The notes: generated from the letters alone by a model not told the origin. DNA of 62,000 nt from Lingula anatina (GCF_001039355.2 NW_019775522.1:168498-230497), one strand, 5' to 3'. Numbered from the stretch's first letter, positions 22,171-34,409 are shown. Numbers and translations are program-made.

Positions 22171-23519
22171 AGACTTTTAAATCCCTATTCCCATGGAATC
22201 TCTCTATCTATTGACTGACAGAATTGAGAAAGGTTGATTTTAGACTCACTTACCTATTGTTCTTAGGTGAACGTCCACTGGAGAGTCGTATATCTACAAA
22301 AGGAACGGAATCATGGACAATGAAAGTGAAATTTGTGGGGGTGCACGCTACTCTTTTGGTGCTACGATAACTGTTCTATTTTTTGTTTGTTTGTTTGTTT
22401 TAATTTTGACAGTGGTCCTAATGCAATTTCTTGCATGTGGATTTTTGTAATGGGGTTGAATGAAATATTTTGCCGTATCAGGTGTATGACATTTTTTCTA
22501 GGAAGTAAACAAATATGGATAAATTTCCGAACATAAGAATGACCATGACAGAGAAAAACACATTTGGCACTTAAAAAATGCAATGTGGCGCAAAAGAAAA
22601 AAAATTACTTCTAGTGCTTTTTATAACTTTTGTTTGATAGAGTTCACCTGGTGAAGTACAGTGGTCACGTGATTTAAATTGGGTACGATGTAGTGACAAT
22701 AGCTTCAAAATGTAATTGTCATTTTAATTTTTGATTTATATTTCTCTTTAATTCGTTTCGCCGTGCTTGTGGCTTTAAAATCGTTATTAAAAGGTATCAA
22801 TATGATATCAAATGATTGTAGTTTATTTTAATTATGTTAAAGGGGAAAGATAAAGAATTCCGTTGATATTTTCTTATAATTGGTCTAAAGTTTTAATATA
22901 AAAACATCTTGATTAAAAATAAATAAATAAATAAATAAAATCACAAAGCATCGAATATAAAATAGGTCCTTTCGATGCAATGTCATCACTGGTTCTCTGG
23001 CCGATGCAGTTTTTTTTGTAATTGAGGGCTAGGATGTAACATCGTACCGGCTCTTAGGGGAGAGGAGGGGGTTACAAGTATGAAAAATTACAAACAGACG
23101 ACGGCAACATTGCTATATTAATTTGACGGACAAAATGCATCTTTTTTGTAGTTAATTTCCCTTTTAAAAGGGTAAGAAGAGATGTCTCAGAAGCTGAGGG
23201 CAGGGCACGTGCCCACTGCCCCTTCCTGACGATGTTTTTATAACTTATAAATAAATTACACGGCACGCACCCAGTTGAAGGCTAATGGCAAAATCAACTG
23301 AAAACATTTTCAAGTGCAAAAAGTAAAACTTTAAAGCATCCTTAAGGCATACCTTTGATCCAATCGCCGCATAGAAGAAAAATTCGGTAAAAAAGAAAGA
23401 AAAAAACCCCCCAAAAATAATAAACCAAATACACAACTTTTCCATTTTTACTAAGGTTGACCATTGTTCCCAAGAAACTGAGCTTTGAAAAACTACTTAC
23501 TGCACGTACTACAGTGTAT
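22171..23519. other. Duplicated 3' flank of unit 2
   Basis: No gene. It is nearly identical over long stretches to 35270-36527 and more distantly related to 2943-4450. It holds the palindrome GGGCACGTGCCC at 23203-23214. The small hydrophobic frame at 23245-23445 is shared only because of the recent duplication. Confidence 0.7.
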
Positions 23520-23761
23520 CAGTGGCGGATTTAGAGGGGGTCAGGGGGTTCCTGAAAAATATATCACATAATTTTTCCCTCTTGAAATTAGAATTTTGAC
23601 TAGCTGAATCATAGTTCTAAACAGTGCCAAAGGTCACCGTTTGCCCTCCAAAACGGCCCTTGAGCAGGCCCCGAACCCCACGCCAAGAGAGCGATGGTCA
23701 GCTACGCATCCGAGGCCTGTCGTTCCCAACCCCCCCTTAAAGAATCCTGGATCCGCCCCTG
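23520..23761. mobile_element. MITE family B, copy 1
   Basis: The ends are imperfect inverted repeats: CAGTGGCGGATTTAGAGGG on the left, and CAGGGGCGGATCCAGGATT read inward from the right. Such CAGGGGCGGATCCAGG ends are common among short non-autonomous elements in animal genomes. It has no coding content. The same insertion is present at 36528-36784, so it predates duplication of this flank. Confidence 0.75.
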
Positions 23762-24488
23762 TAATATAAAATCACACCAATGCGCTTTATTTCTTCAATT
23801 TGAATTTTTCTGATATGTAATTAAATATTTTTTTTCAAAATTCTCATGATGTGCAGTGTAATAAGTTTATGTAAATTCGCGTATATATGTTTGTTGATTG
23901 CATTCAATCATGACATGCCTATGGCATGTGGTTAAGTGAATTCATGATTCACAGAAGAAAATGGCTTTTTTTAAAAATTAAAGTATTCTTAACTGCTGTC
24001 ACTGCCAAAGGAGTGTAGCAATTAAACCCCGAACCCAGTTCACAGAAAATTGGTTGAGACAGTTATGTTTGCAGAGCCTTGGAATATAAATTGCCTTACG
24101 TGCGGCGGCGGTCAATGCGTTGGGTGAGACGTAGAAAACACGATCTGGATCTGCGATTACCCTTAATGCAGTCGCAGTATACACTTACAGCAACAATCAA
24201 AATCCCAATCTCCCGTAAAATAAATCAATGATTATTTTGCAGTTGTGCTGCCTTCTGGTTAGCTGTATGATTCTCTAAAATCTTTCCCAAATTTGCCGTC
24301 CCACTGCTGGTACTCCCTCCATGCCCCCTCCCCCCTGATCCTGCACAGTGGGTAAACCACAAGTGACAACATATAACCCTCTGGACCCTCCCACTGGTAC
24401 CCCACTAAATATACCAGACGCGTAAACATTTTAGCCTTCAAGACCCTTCCTTCCTCAAAACAGTTAAACGTAGGGAGGAAAAGGATAT

Positions 24489-24521
<33 letters not shown>

Positions 24522-24859
24522 TACTTTCTCCGTCTTTCTTTATTTTCTTGGTTCTACAGTTGTACCATAAATTTTTATTGTGAATGGTAACTGGAGGATG
24601 GGCAGAAACGTTAAAAATTTCTCAGCAGATATGCTTAAAATATCATGTATGAGGGGGAGAAACCTTTGGCATTAAAAGTTGCGACAATTTCTGTGGGATA
24701 GTGGCGGTGTCTGTAAGGCTGTAATCGGGGCATTCTGCTCTATAAACCTGACATCATTCTTCCTTCAGTATGCTTACAGAGGACACTGCAACACTGCCAT
24801 CTATCGTCATTCTACTTGTGTTAGTAAGGAGTGTAAATGGTGGATTTTCATGGTGAGGT
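23762..24859. other. Duplicated flank, no gene
   Basis: Paralogous to 36785-37680. It contains a poly-A tract of about 30 bases at 24489-24519 that the sister lacks. The 61-codon minus frame at 23999-24184 is shared with 37022-37207 through recent duplication, but is not kept in the older copy at 40930-41060. Confidence 0.65.
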
Positions 24860-25257
24860 TGTAGGGGTCCATGTTCCACCCTACCCAGGTTCTTCTAATA
24901 TTTCGCTTGTCACTGATGCATGGGAGAGGGAATATAACCACAGACTCACATATTCAGTTTCAAGTCTAAAAGTCCTTTAATAAGACCAAGCATTCAGCAT
25001 TTATACACATTATCTACAGGGAATCTCTCTGCATTCCACAGTGGCAGCAACTCATTTAAATACTAATTGCAATGCAAGAGATAACAAGTGAGTGAAAGTT
25101 CTATCAGTTCTACTTATCAGGTATACCTATACAAAGGATGATGATTTTAGATATTCATTCAAGACTGAAGCAAGGTGAATGATAATGTGCTGACTGATTA
25201 TATAATCATAACATGTAGATGAGTGAGTTTATCACTTGCCTTCAGTGGACCTTAACA
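24860..25257 (-). repeat. LTR (3' LTR of the minus-strand element)
   Basis: 398 bases with TG…CA ends, nearly identical to 26989-27386. The equal lengths and few differences indicate a recent insertion. Confidence 0.92.
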
Positions 25258-25921
25258 TATTCCTTCTTTTCCCACAAAAAAATTATGGATACATAATTTT
25301 TTGAAATATAGATTCCACAGAATACTCAAAGATAACATTTTGACAGCAAAATACTTATACAAAATATCTATGTCATGATTCAACTACAAAAAAACAATAT
25401 TATTCTATCAAATATCATTACTTTAACTAACAATTGTAATTAATTCAGTTCATTATCCATTCTATTGCTGTACAAAGACATGTCATTATTGTAATGAAAT
25501 TAAATTTGAATGTTTATGCTCCCAAAATATTTTGAAAAAGAAAACTGTCCAGTTATCATACAGATGGTTTAAATAACAGCTTTTCTAATGGACTGTACAT
25601 TTAAAATCTCAGTTGAACAATTCAGTATTAGGTATTAGCTAGGTATATCATGAAACTATATTCTTTCTTCTATAATACATATCTTGGGAATCTCCCCACA
25701 TGTTGGAAATTTACCATTTTTAAATAAACAAAAACTACTGTCACATATTCTTTATAATCCAATTCAAATGTAAACACAATTTATCTTATTACTTTCAAAT
25801 ATGTAATTCATGAATCATTTGGTGCAATTTTACTTAAAACATTGAAACAACTTAAGATAAATATCTATAAATCCCATATATCTCATTTTTCCTAACCTAC
25901 AGTACAGCTCTAACTGATGTA

Positions 25922-26986
25922 TTATCCTTTAAATGAATAAAAAAAAAAATCATATCTTAATTTGCAGTTTGGAAGAAGTGTCCATTTTAGTTTCTTTGCC
26001 ATAAACTTTCTCTGCACCTTTCTGTTGTCTCTGTGAAAGTCCCATTTTATATCTGTCCATTCTTTTGCATTCTCATAAACATTTTCTGTGTCTGAACCTT
26101 GTCTGTCTTCATTCTCTACAACTTTAAGTACCTTCTCACTTGCACTTTGTTCTTCATTCTCTTTAACTTTAACTTCCTCCTCGCCTGCACTCTGTTTCAC
26201 CTCTACTTCAATCAGTTTGTCTCTGTCTGTATCTTTGAAATGAGAAAAATCCATTTCCATCGGTTCATCATTAAGTCCTTCATCAGCATTCTTTACATAA
26301 TCCATTACAGCCTTTTCATCTACACCTAGTTTCTCCACATACTTTGGGTCATCATCATCATCAAGTCCTTCATCCGAATTCTTTACATCATCTGTTAAAG
26401 CCTTTTCAACTACATCAGGTTTCTCATAATACTTCAGTTCACCCATTTTACTCTCACTTAATCTGTTGTCATCATCATCATCAGTTTTCTTCCCTAGCTC
26501 TTGTTCATAATCTTTCTCGACAGACACTTCATGTTTCTCCCCTTTTTCGAAATCAGTTCTCTTTCCTACCTCTTGATCATTTACAAAAATAATGTCCTCG
26601 CTCAGTTCACTCCCATCATTTTCTTCACCTACAACTTGTTCCTTCACAATCTCCATCATACATTCATCTTCTTTAGCAGTACTCAATGTCTCGACTTCAG
26701 TTCCCTTCTCCATTTCTGATGGTCCATCTACTTTGCTTTGGTTTCTATCTTTAACTTCTTCTGGTTTCATTTCAGATTCTGCACTAATGTCATTATTTTG
26801 TTGTTGCAAACAGCCATATTGTTTTTGTAACAAGTCGGCTAGCTTGGATAGGCATTCTACCAGTCTGCCGTTAATATTATAGTCCTTTTCAGAATCCCAG
26901 TCATCATCTTCATACACATACTCATTTTCAAAGCTGGATCCGTAGCTGTATCCCTCCCCAGCAGTGACCCTGGTCGAGCTCGCCAT
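25922..26986 (-). CDS. Acidic ORF of the LTR element, function unknown
   Basis: 354 codons starting MASSTRVTAGEGYSYGSS. The ATG lies 2 bases inside the LTR border and overlaps the primer-binding-site candidate; a longer frame extends into the LTR but would start inside it. The N-terminal part (about 35-65) has a leucine-rich helix (LVECLSKLADLLQKQ). The middle is dominated by Glu, Asp and Lys and includes two copies of a unit of about 31 residues (EK..V.EKA..D.VKN.DEGL). The C-terminus is basic (NRKVQRKFMAKKLKW). There is no zinc knuckle, protease motif or transmembrane segment. It stands where gag would be, so it may be a divergent Gag-like structural protein or captured coding sequence. I do not recognise a family. 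Confidence 0.7.
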   Translation of the reverse strand: MASSTRVTAGEGYSYGSSFENEYVYEDDDWDSEKDYNINGRLVECLSKLADLLQKQYGCLQQQNNDISAESEMKPEEVKDRNQSKVDGPSEMEKGTEVETLSTAKEDECMMEIVKEQVVGEENDGSELSEDIIFVNDQEVGKRTDFEKGEKHEVSVEKDYEQELGKKTDDDDDNRLSESKMGELKYYEKPDVVEKALTDDVKNSDEGLDDDDDPKYVEKLGVDEKAVMDYVKNADEGLNDEPMEMDFSHFKDTDRDKLIEVEVKQSAGEEEVKVKENEEQSASEKVLKVVENEDRQGSDTENVYENAKEWTDIKWDFHRDNRKVQRKFMAKKLKWTLLPNCKLRYDFFFYSFKG

Positions 26987-26988
26987 TA

Positions 26989-27386
26989 TGTAGGGGTCCA
27001 TGTTCCACCCTACCCAGGTTCTTCTAATATTTCGCTTGTCACTGATGCATGGGAGAGGGAATATAACCACAGACTCACATATTCAGTTCCAAGTCTAAAA
27101 GTCCTTTATTAAGACCAAGCATTCAGCATTTATACACATTATCTACAGGGAATCTCTCTGCATTCCACAGTGGCAGCAACTCATTTAAATACTAATTGCA
27201 ATGCAATAGATAACAAGTGAGTGAAAGTTATATCAGTTCTACTTATCAGGTATACCTATACAAAGGATGATGATTTTAGATATTCATTCAAGACTGAAGC
27301 AAAGTGAATCATAATTTGCTGACTGATTATATAATCATAACATGTAGATGAGTGAGTTTATCACTTGCCTTCAGTGGACCTTAACA
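26989..27386 (-). repeat. LTR (5' LTR of the minus-strand element)
   Basis: 398 bases, TG…CA ends, adjacent to the ORF start. Its flank resumes the duplicated unit sequence at 27391 exactly where 24859 left it, once the repeated AGGT is removed. Confidence 0.92.
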
Positions 27387-27390
27387 AGGT

Positions 27391-30300
27391 TATCCCACGT
27401 TCAGTATGTGCATGTATTTGCGCGTTACACCACGCAATTCAGGGAAACAAGGGAAGCATATATTACTTGTTTGAGAAATTATACATACAGTTAAAGCACA
27501 ATTTATGACATTCTTATGTATTATGGTGTAATAGTGGCCGCAAACCCAATTTTACCAGCTTGTTAAATTATTCATTGAAAGCTGCTACATTCTGATGCTC
27601 AGAAGTTCTGTAAAAATCTAGGTATATTGGTGAATCGTTTTAAGAAAATACTTTGATATATTACATCTCTCGAAATTATCTGAACGTCCAGTGAAACATT
27701 AAAAAAATTTACCACTAGAAGACAGTCAATATTTGACAGACTGTCACCTGTTTCACAGATATTATATATTATACAATATAAAAGCAGCATATTACACCAG
27801 CACGTAGCTGCTGATGCATTTTCTCACCGACCACAATTAGGTTTACCCGGTAGCAGGTTGCTAATATGGTGTAATATGACTCTGTTCTGTTCCATTTCAC
27901 CTACATTTGTATTCTGTATCTCCAACGAAGATTTCATTGAGATAAGAGGGAAAATATTCATGAAAAGAATGTGCTAAATAACCAGGAGGGAAGCAGAGCC
28001 AGTTTGACGTGACCTGCATACACGTATAGTAGATTTTTTCTTCTGTATGATAAAAGACTAGTGCTGTGACTTAAATGAAGTGATGGCAATGAAGAAACTC
28101 ATGTGAAACTGGGAGAAAACAGATGTAGAAAGACTAAGCAGAAACAAGTTATTTTGGTCTTATTTTATCTTTTTTTTTTGAGATTTTGATAACCGATGTT
28201 AGATGATAGAAATGTCAGGTTGAGTCCTGAAAGATAAAACGTCTAAAGTTATAACAGCTCTGAATTGATGTTTGCTAGGGGTGGGTGGTGGGGGTGGGGG
28301 GTGGGGGGGTGGAGTGAAGGGTAACAGGAATGAAGGTCCATTTTTCTCTAATGTCATACATGCGACGATTAAAATGACATTGCATCTGCTAAATTGTTCA
28401 GTTTAATAGTTTATGTAAAAGAGTGAGAGGTATCCTCTAAAAGTGTTACTCAATTTATGTTACTTGAGGTTTTTAAGTAATATTGATACTAACCCAATCT
28501 TATTTGTGGACCTTTGAAATACTCTTACTACACACATTGTCCCCAAACATACAACCTATTCAGTTTGCTGAATTATTTGGAGCTGTTACTCAGCAATATC
28601 CGGGAAAATGTAAAATGAAGGTGTGTCGATAGAAAAAATGTGACTTACTTATCCTTAAAATAAAAAAGTATACTACATTCGCACATGAAAATAATTGATA
28701 AAACTACGAGGTGAACAAAACCACAGTTTTCAGACCAACACATCAGCTTCACAAGCGACATCCAAATAGTAGAGCTGTTTCCCCAGTACAGGTAAATGTC
28801 TCCCTCATCAAATAGGTAACATATAACTTATATGGCTTGATAAGAAACATGACACTAACAGTTTGTACATAGGTTCTTATTTTAGGATGAATGGACAACG
28901 TTTTTAGTTTAAATGTATTCGAAAATACAAACTATAATGATAGCTAGGACTAAGGCTTGTGCAATTCAAGAGTTGAAGACAGATGTGGAAAGACTGACTT
29001 AGGAAGCTTAATGCTTATTTTGAAATGCTAGTTATAAAAAATATTTCTGGAGTATATTTAGGCCCGTCATATTCTAAAACATCATATTGCTTTTAAGTCG
29101 CTTGAATGATTTCAGAGACGTGATTTGAATTTTGATTTTCCACAAATGTAGCGTTCCATTTGACACGCAAGATACATTTAATCTCGAATTTAATAAAACG
29201 TAGAAAAGTGATCTAATTATTTAGCGATTAAGGGTATTACATGTATGCTCAACGTTTACCACAAAAGAAGCTTTCTGGCTCAATCTCTTCATTAAATATG
29301 CGACGTCTGTGCTATTGCCATCATAAATTACCTAATCTCTTAAACTCTAATTAAAATCTTCAGATGAAACGGAATACACTGATAAAAAACAGAAATAACA
29401 ACATATGGCAGTTGAAAACAGATTTTGCTACTCATGAATCATAATGGGGTGACTGGGGACGGGGAAAGCTACGTACGCCAGGGCAAATAAGAAACTCGCA
29501 ACGCACCTCTTTCAATAGCTGAAACAGCACTATGAAACAGCTTACATGTATGTATGTATGTATCTTAAAAAAATCTTCAGTATCAGGTTAGAACTGAGAG
29601 AAGAGTGGCCTGATCCCGATCGACTCTGAATTGTTGTTTGCTAGGGGTACGGGGGATGAAGGGAATCTGGAATGAAAGTCCATTTTTCTCTAATGTCCTA
29701 CAAGCGATGATGAAAATAACATTAAATCTGCTCCATTGTTAAATTCAGATATGGAAAAGAATGAGCGGTAGCTTCTAAAAGTATGACGCAATTTGTGTTG
29801 CTTGACGTATTTTAAGTAATATTTGATACTAACCCAATCTATTCATCTTGTATTGACGTTTATTAAAAGAAAAGGAGGCGATTGACATCAAAATGTAAGA
29901 CGTGTATATTCATTGGCCGAGGAAATAAAACGATTATTATGAAAATATGAGAAACGATAATTTTTTCCGGAGTATTTTTGGCTCGTCATTATCTAAAATG
30001 ACACGTAGGATACTTGAAATCTCGAATTTGATAGAATGTGGGGAAAGTCATTTAATGATTTTGGCCTTAAGGTTTATGCTCAACGTTTGCGGCAAAGAGA
30101 TGCTGTCAGCTGGCTCAAACACTTCATTAAATATGTGACGTCTTTCCTATTGCTATCATATTTTACCTCAGCTCCCAAACACTAAATAAAAACTTCAGAT
30201 AAAACAGAATGCAATGACAAAAACAGAAATGGCAACATATGTCCTTTGAAAGTAAACTTTTGCCTGTCCTGAATCATAATGGAGTGGCTGAGAGATAGAC

Positions 30301-31100
30301 AAATCACAAACCAGCAACGCACTTCTTTCAGTAGCTCAGACAACGCCATGAAACGGCTTAAACAAATATAGGATTGGTCAGAAATCGCAACAAAATGGCA
30401 TGATTAAGAATACAATAGGAGTTGCATATAACTGCAACTCGTACTGAATCTCTGAATGATAAGATGACACGCGTGCACAGTGTGGAATATACCTGAACGT
30501 TATAAGATGGAAAAATTGTCTTACGAAACCTTACCACACAGAATTTTCTGCTTAAGACGGCTGACACCCGCATTAATTAAGCTAGAATGTCTTCAAAAAT
30601 ACTAAATATTTCATACATTAGGTAAAGTCACTGATTTAGATTCCATTTCATGGTTCATTGTGGTATAATTAAGAAATTTTCGCGGTTCTCTGAAGTCTCC
30701 TTGGGGGGGGGGGGGAGGCGGGGGTAGCAACAAGATATCAATACTCAAGGATTGTTGATGTTGATAGTTGATGTGAGTGGACGGAGACAAAATATGAACA
30801 CTTTTTATGGTATGATTATTTTTGTCCGATGTGTCCGATTTAGTTTGTACTCGTAATATTGTGAGGCATTGAAACTGGTCGATTAAGAAAGAAAAGACGT
30901 GGGGATGGGCTACTTCAAAGATATTACGTTATCATCAATTGGGGTTGACTGGCAAATTCGAACACCGTTAAAGCATATAGCAGTTTGGCCCAGAGCGTGA
31001 AATTTAAAGTTTCTTTAATGTCTAGGATAATTTTGTAGTACATTGTAAATGAGCAATTTAAGACTTAAATGTATTAATATAAAACATTTGAACTAGATTC
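27391..31100. other. Duplicated flank between units 2 and 3
   Basis: No gene. It is paralogous in order to 5595-13700 (minus that copy's inserted elements) and to 43790-48180. Simple G-rich tracts lie at 28273-28312 and 30702-30725. The element copies seen at 5864, 8450, 10620 and 13307 are missing here, so this stretch provides their empty sites. Confidence 0.65.
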
Positions 31101-31104
31101 AGTC

Positions 31105-31240
31105 CTGTAGCTAGCAATTTCAAAAGGGTAGTATCTTTTTCTGAAAAGTAGAACTATTAACATAAACCTAAATTAAAATTTTACTCAGCGGGGCTCAAAA
31201 AGGGCGGTTCTTTCGAACCCCCCAAGCTACCGGCCTGATA
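31105..31240. mobile_element. MITE family C, copy 1
   Basis: The left end CCTGTAGCTAGCA and the right end GCTACCGGCCTG are imperfect inverted repeats enclosing about 110 bases with no frame. A truncated relative lies at 48205-48335 in the same position upstream of unit 5, so the insertion is ancestral to both. Confidence 0.55.
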
Positions 31241-31475
31241 TTATTTAACAGTCGTCGCAGAAGATCCCATCTGCAGCGACATGACAAAGATCAGCTTAAC
31301 ATCATTTGAATTTTACTGTAAATATTGAGTGAGAAATGGACCTTGAAATCCTTCCCTATCTCTCCCTTTTTACCTCCCTCTCTGTTTTCCTCTTTCTTTC
31401 TTGTTTTTTTAATCTTTATTTTTATTTGTGAAACCCACAACTCCTCTGCATCAACCTACGCATATAGATAGAACA

Positions 31476-31544
31476 CGCATGCGTACTCTCAGTTTGCCAA
31501 CGTGGAGATTTGCTGCGTGTCCAACTTTAAAAGTTGTATAAATA
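31476..31544 (+). promoter_or_regulatory. Unit 3 core promoter
   Basis: CGCATGCG at 31476-31483, then CAGTTTGCCAACGTGGAGA, then TATAAATA at 31537-31544, 81 bases before the start codon. Arrangement and spacing agree with units 2 and 5. Confidence 0.65.
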
Positions 31545-31624
31545 AGAAGAACGGGGGCATGTGTTTCGCAGTTGCCGTTTCTCCTTCTGCTACACATTCG
31601 CCAAGAAAGGATCCTCTCTTGAAG

Positions 31625-31811
31625 ATGACAGGACAAAAAGGCGTGGCCGTGCTTCTGATCATCGCTTTGACAACGGTGACATCCGTTACTGGCGCGGGTC
31701 CCATCCCCCTTACTCAGGAGGAAATGGATCAACGAGCCATTGCTGCGGCTGATATGGCTAACCTTCCATTCGCTGATCAGATGTTAGCTGGACTGCCCCC
31801 TGGTCCAATAC
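31625..31811 (+). CDS. Unit 3, exon 1: signal peptide and linker
   Basis: 62 codons plus one base, ending at AATAC|GTAAGT (phase 1). The signal sequence MTGQKGVAVLLIIALTTVTS is followed by VTGAGPIPLT and an acidic, alanine-rich linker two residues longer than in unit 2. Cleavage is expected after VTG. The exon joins 33130-33401 and 34410-34754 to give a 267-residue secreted VWD protein. The open frame extends upstream through alternative starts, but the ATG here has the conserved CTCTTGAAG context and lies after the TATA box. Confidence 0.85.
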
Positions 31812-33129
31812 GTAAGTTAAACTTTTCCGTAAAATTGCAAACCTGGCCGAATGTGAAAACGAAGATTTATCGTTGACGACTTTAACCTAGGTGTTGGCAA
31901 GAATATCTTTCTGCTGCAGCTTTTAACTAGTTTGGTCATCTAACGCTACTGTACCACATACATATGTTATGAAGTATAAGGTTAAGCTTTTAAGTTATCA
32001 AAAGTGTGTTTAACGTAAAATTTGTAAATCTATAGTTCTTGTAACGAAATAAATCCAACATGTTGCCGACAAATTTTGTTTAAAGAAAGAAAGAAAAGGT
32101 CAAAGAAAAAATAATTTAGGAAATCAGAACTGAGTAAAACAAAATGTTCTTTTTGTAGAAGCATGACCAATGCCTTCTGTTAACTCTATTACTTAGGTAA
32201 ATGATATTTCATGTCAATTAGACAAATATTACATAAATTAAGAATTTCAGCCCACTCATTAACGTAAGAAAACGGGAGACAGTAACATACACCGCAATAT
32301 GAGACGTTGCACACAGTCAATGTAGCACAGAGATTTTAGGTGTATAATTCTATACTGATATGTCCTTGTTATTCCGATTTACGAAATCGTACATAAAGAC
32401 ATACTAATGGATGACACCTTCAGTATACAAATTGACTGGCATCTTCAAACAATGATAAAGAAACTAGAAATCTAGGTAGAGTGTGGATTCTAACACTTTT
32501 TCACCAGGAAAAGTTAGCGAAAGGGGCCAGCAGAGGGCTAGGTGTTTTGATAAATAAGATGCATAGTTTGAAAGATTTTAGATTTAATACTTTTGGACAA
32601 CTGTTCAAATCATGTATCATCCCTATCACTAACTACTGTGCCACTGGGTGGGGGTTTAGGTCATTGACAGCTATGTTGAGAATATACAATTACGAGCTAT
32701 TAAGTATTATATGGGAGTAACCAGATTTACACCAATATTAGCACTTTAAGGGGACGTCGGTTGGATGCCGCTAGTTTACACTCAATGGATGTTCATAATC
32801 AGCCACTGGAATAGATTAATAACTATGGATAACAATAGGGCTACCAAGAGACTGTTTGATTACGTAGACTTAGAGCTGGAACAAGGGAAAATGTTCCGTG
32901 TCGTTATGTTTTGACACCACTTTTTATACCATCAGTCACAAAGCTTTTCAACAAAGAAGTTTTTCTTCTTATCAGATTCCTCTTTTGATGTTTTGTTTCT
33001 TGAGTATCGGTTGCATTCACCTTTAATGATATAGGCCATTTAATGCTGACGCTGGACCTTTTATGGAGGTGTTGGAAAGTATCCAAATTAGAGCTACTTT
33101 ATCATTCAAGTTGCCCATGTCCATTTCAG
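31812..33129. other. Intron 1 of unit 3
   Basis: At 1.3 kb it is much shorter than in unit 2. It shares intron blocks at 31987-32190 with unit 2 and carries a LINE fragment. Bases 33035-33129 stay open in frame with exon 2 but end in the polypyrimidine tract and CAG used as the acceptor. Confidence 0.7.
32400..32905 (+). mobile_element. LINE reverse-transcriptase C-terminal fragment
   Basis: The plus-strand peptide includes GASRGLGVLINKMHSLKDF, then LFKSCIIPITNYCATGWGF. After a frameshift, AIKYYMGVTRFTPI and GDVGW follow. This order is typical of the region after the reverse-transcriptase catalytic core in non-LTR elements. Several frame breaks make it a pseudogene. It lies inside intron 1 of unit 3. 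Confidence 0.7.
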
Positions 33130-33401
33130 CGGCAATCCCGGCTTGTGAATGCCATGCGCATGGTGATGTCCGCTATGTCACGTGTGATGGGAGAGTCTTC
33201 AGATTTGATACCTCGCCCTTAGTTGTAGGTATAATGGCAAAGTCTATTCTTGGATGGCTTTGGTACATAGTAACGGGACAAGAGTTCTTTGATGACGGTC
33301 CGAAGACTCGTCTGTCATCAGTGAAATTCAAGATGTTTGATCACTTCGTGAAAATTGAGTACAAAAAGAATCCAGATCCAAGTGGAGTGTACACAATAAC
33401 G
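33130..33401 (+). CDS. Unit 3, exon 2: N-terminal half of VWD domain
   Basis: Exactly the same length as in unit 2 (272 bases), with acceptor TGTCCATTTCAG|CGGC and donor ATAACG|GTAAGT. The exon-1 C plus CG gives Pro. The first 25 codons (AIPACECHAHGDVRYVTCDG and RVF) are unchanged from unit 2. Divergence then rises (RFDTSPLVVGIMAK, GWLWYIVTGQEFFDDGPKTR). Exon length and phase are kept, which indicates that this copy has been under coding constraint since duplication. Confidence 0.85.
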
Positions 33402-33434
33402 GTAAGTTTTCTCCTCCTATTCTCTCTCCATCCT

Positions 33435-33465
33435 CTGCTCTCTCTCTCTCTCTCTCTCTCTCTCA
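33435..33465. repeat. (CT)n microsatellite in intron 2 of unit 3
   Basis: The counterpart of the CT runs after exon 2 in units 1 and 2. Confidence 0.85.
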
Positions 33466-33552
33466 GGCTACTTAGTATACCTGTCCCAACAGGTAAGAAC
33501 TTTGCCCGCGTCCTGTGAACAATTTAGCTACATAAAGTTTTGTACATGTACT

Positions 33553-33553
<1 letters not shown>

Positions 33554-33616
<63 letters not shown>
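33554..33616. repeat. (AT)n microsatellite
   Basis: About 31 AT units without interruption in intron 2 of unit 3. The remaining intron, to 34409, has a GT/GC run at 33878-33911 and no exon. Confidence 0.95.
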
Positions 33617-33618
<2 letters not shown>

Positions 33619-34409
33619 TTGATAATAAACGGTTTCCACTGTATTCTTATTATTATTACCCCGACAACGGAGGACGTAGTAAGGTAGTACAATGTATTTG
33701 TTACCGTTAGTGGGTTTGTTTGATGTTTCTTACTTCGAAATCTTCCACCGAGCTATTTGTCTTGGAAGAGGCTGCGCTCTCTCAGTCCTTTACATCTGAC
33801 GAGGTTATGTTTTTGTTACCATTGTTACTTCGGAATGCCCCCGAAAGGGATCCCAAAGTATGTTGATCAGTTTTCATGTGTGTGTGTGCGCGTGCGCGCG
33901 TGTGTGTGTGTTAGTTTGCAAGTTTTGTATGTCTGTGTGCACTTTCTTGCTCACAATACTGAATATAATGCGGGCCTCTTTGCAACCTCACAAACGAAAT
34001 TTGTGCAAAATTGTTTGAAAATAATAACATTTGCTGACTCGTCACATCATAATTTTTTAGGATGATGAGTCTTATTTAAAATTTTATATAAAATTTTTAT
34101 CCCTAAGGCCATAATATTTATTGCAAGCAACAATTTGCTACATTGTTATTATTCTTAAAATTATTAGGATAGTGAGTTAATATAATAAAAGCGGCCTTGT
34201 TTGGCCAAATCACGAACAGTCGATAGTCTTTGTTGCCATCTCTCTTGTTATGAATGGGACTATTAAAGTTTGCGGTACACTGGGATGGAGGAGACATAAA
34301 CTGAATGTATTGTTCTGATTGATTTTGTGAATCACTTGTAAATGGACGTGACCACGTGCTTATTATTATTATGGTAAGATAACGCTATCGGTATTTTATC
34401 TCATTGCAG

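Larger units (their letters stand above)
24860..27386 (-). mobile_element. Non-autonomous LTR retrotransposon
   Basis: Two 398-base direct repeats (24860-25257 and 26989-27386) differ at about 7 positions by eye. Each begins TGTAGGGG and ends CTTAACA. The 4-base target duplication AGGT lies at 24856-24859 and 27387-27390, and the unsplit target is visible in the sister flank at about 5590 (GAGGTTATCCCACG). Read on the minus strand, the first LTR is followed after two bases by a TGGCGAGCTCGACCA primer-binding-site candidate. A purine tract (GTGGGAAAAGAAGGAA) stands before the second LTR. The interior is only 1.73 kb with one ORF and no protease, reverse transcriptase, RNase H or integrase. It must depend on enzymes from an autonomous relative. 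Confidence 0.92.

Noticed and set aside
23245-23445. Conserved hydrophobic minus-strand frame, also at 36254-36481
   Set aside because: The two copies are nearly identical because the whole flank is recently duplicated. Older paralogous flanks do not keep the frame.
23999-24184. 61-codon minus frame repeated at 37022-37207
   Set aside because: Shared through recent duplication. The older relative at 40930-41060 has replaced and out-of-frame sequence, so no coding constraint is visible.
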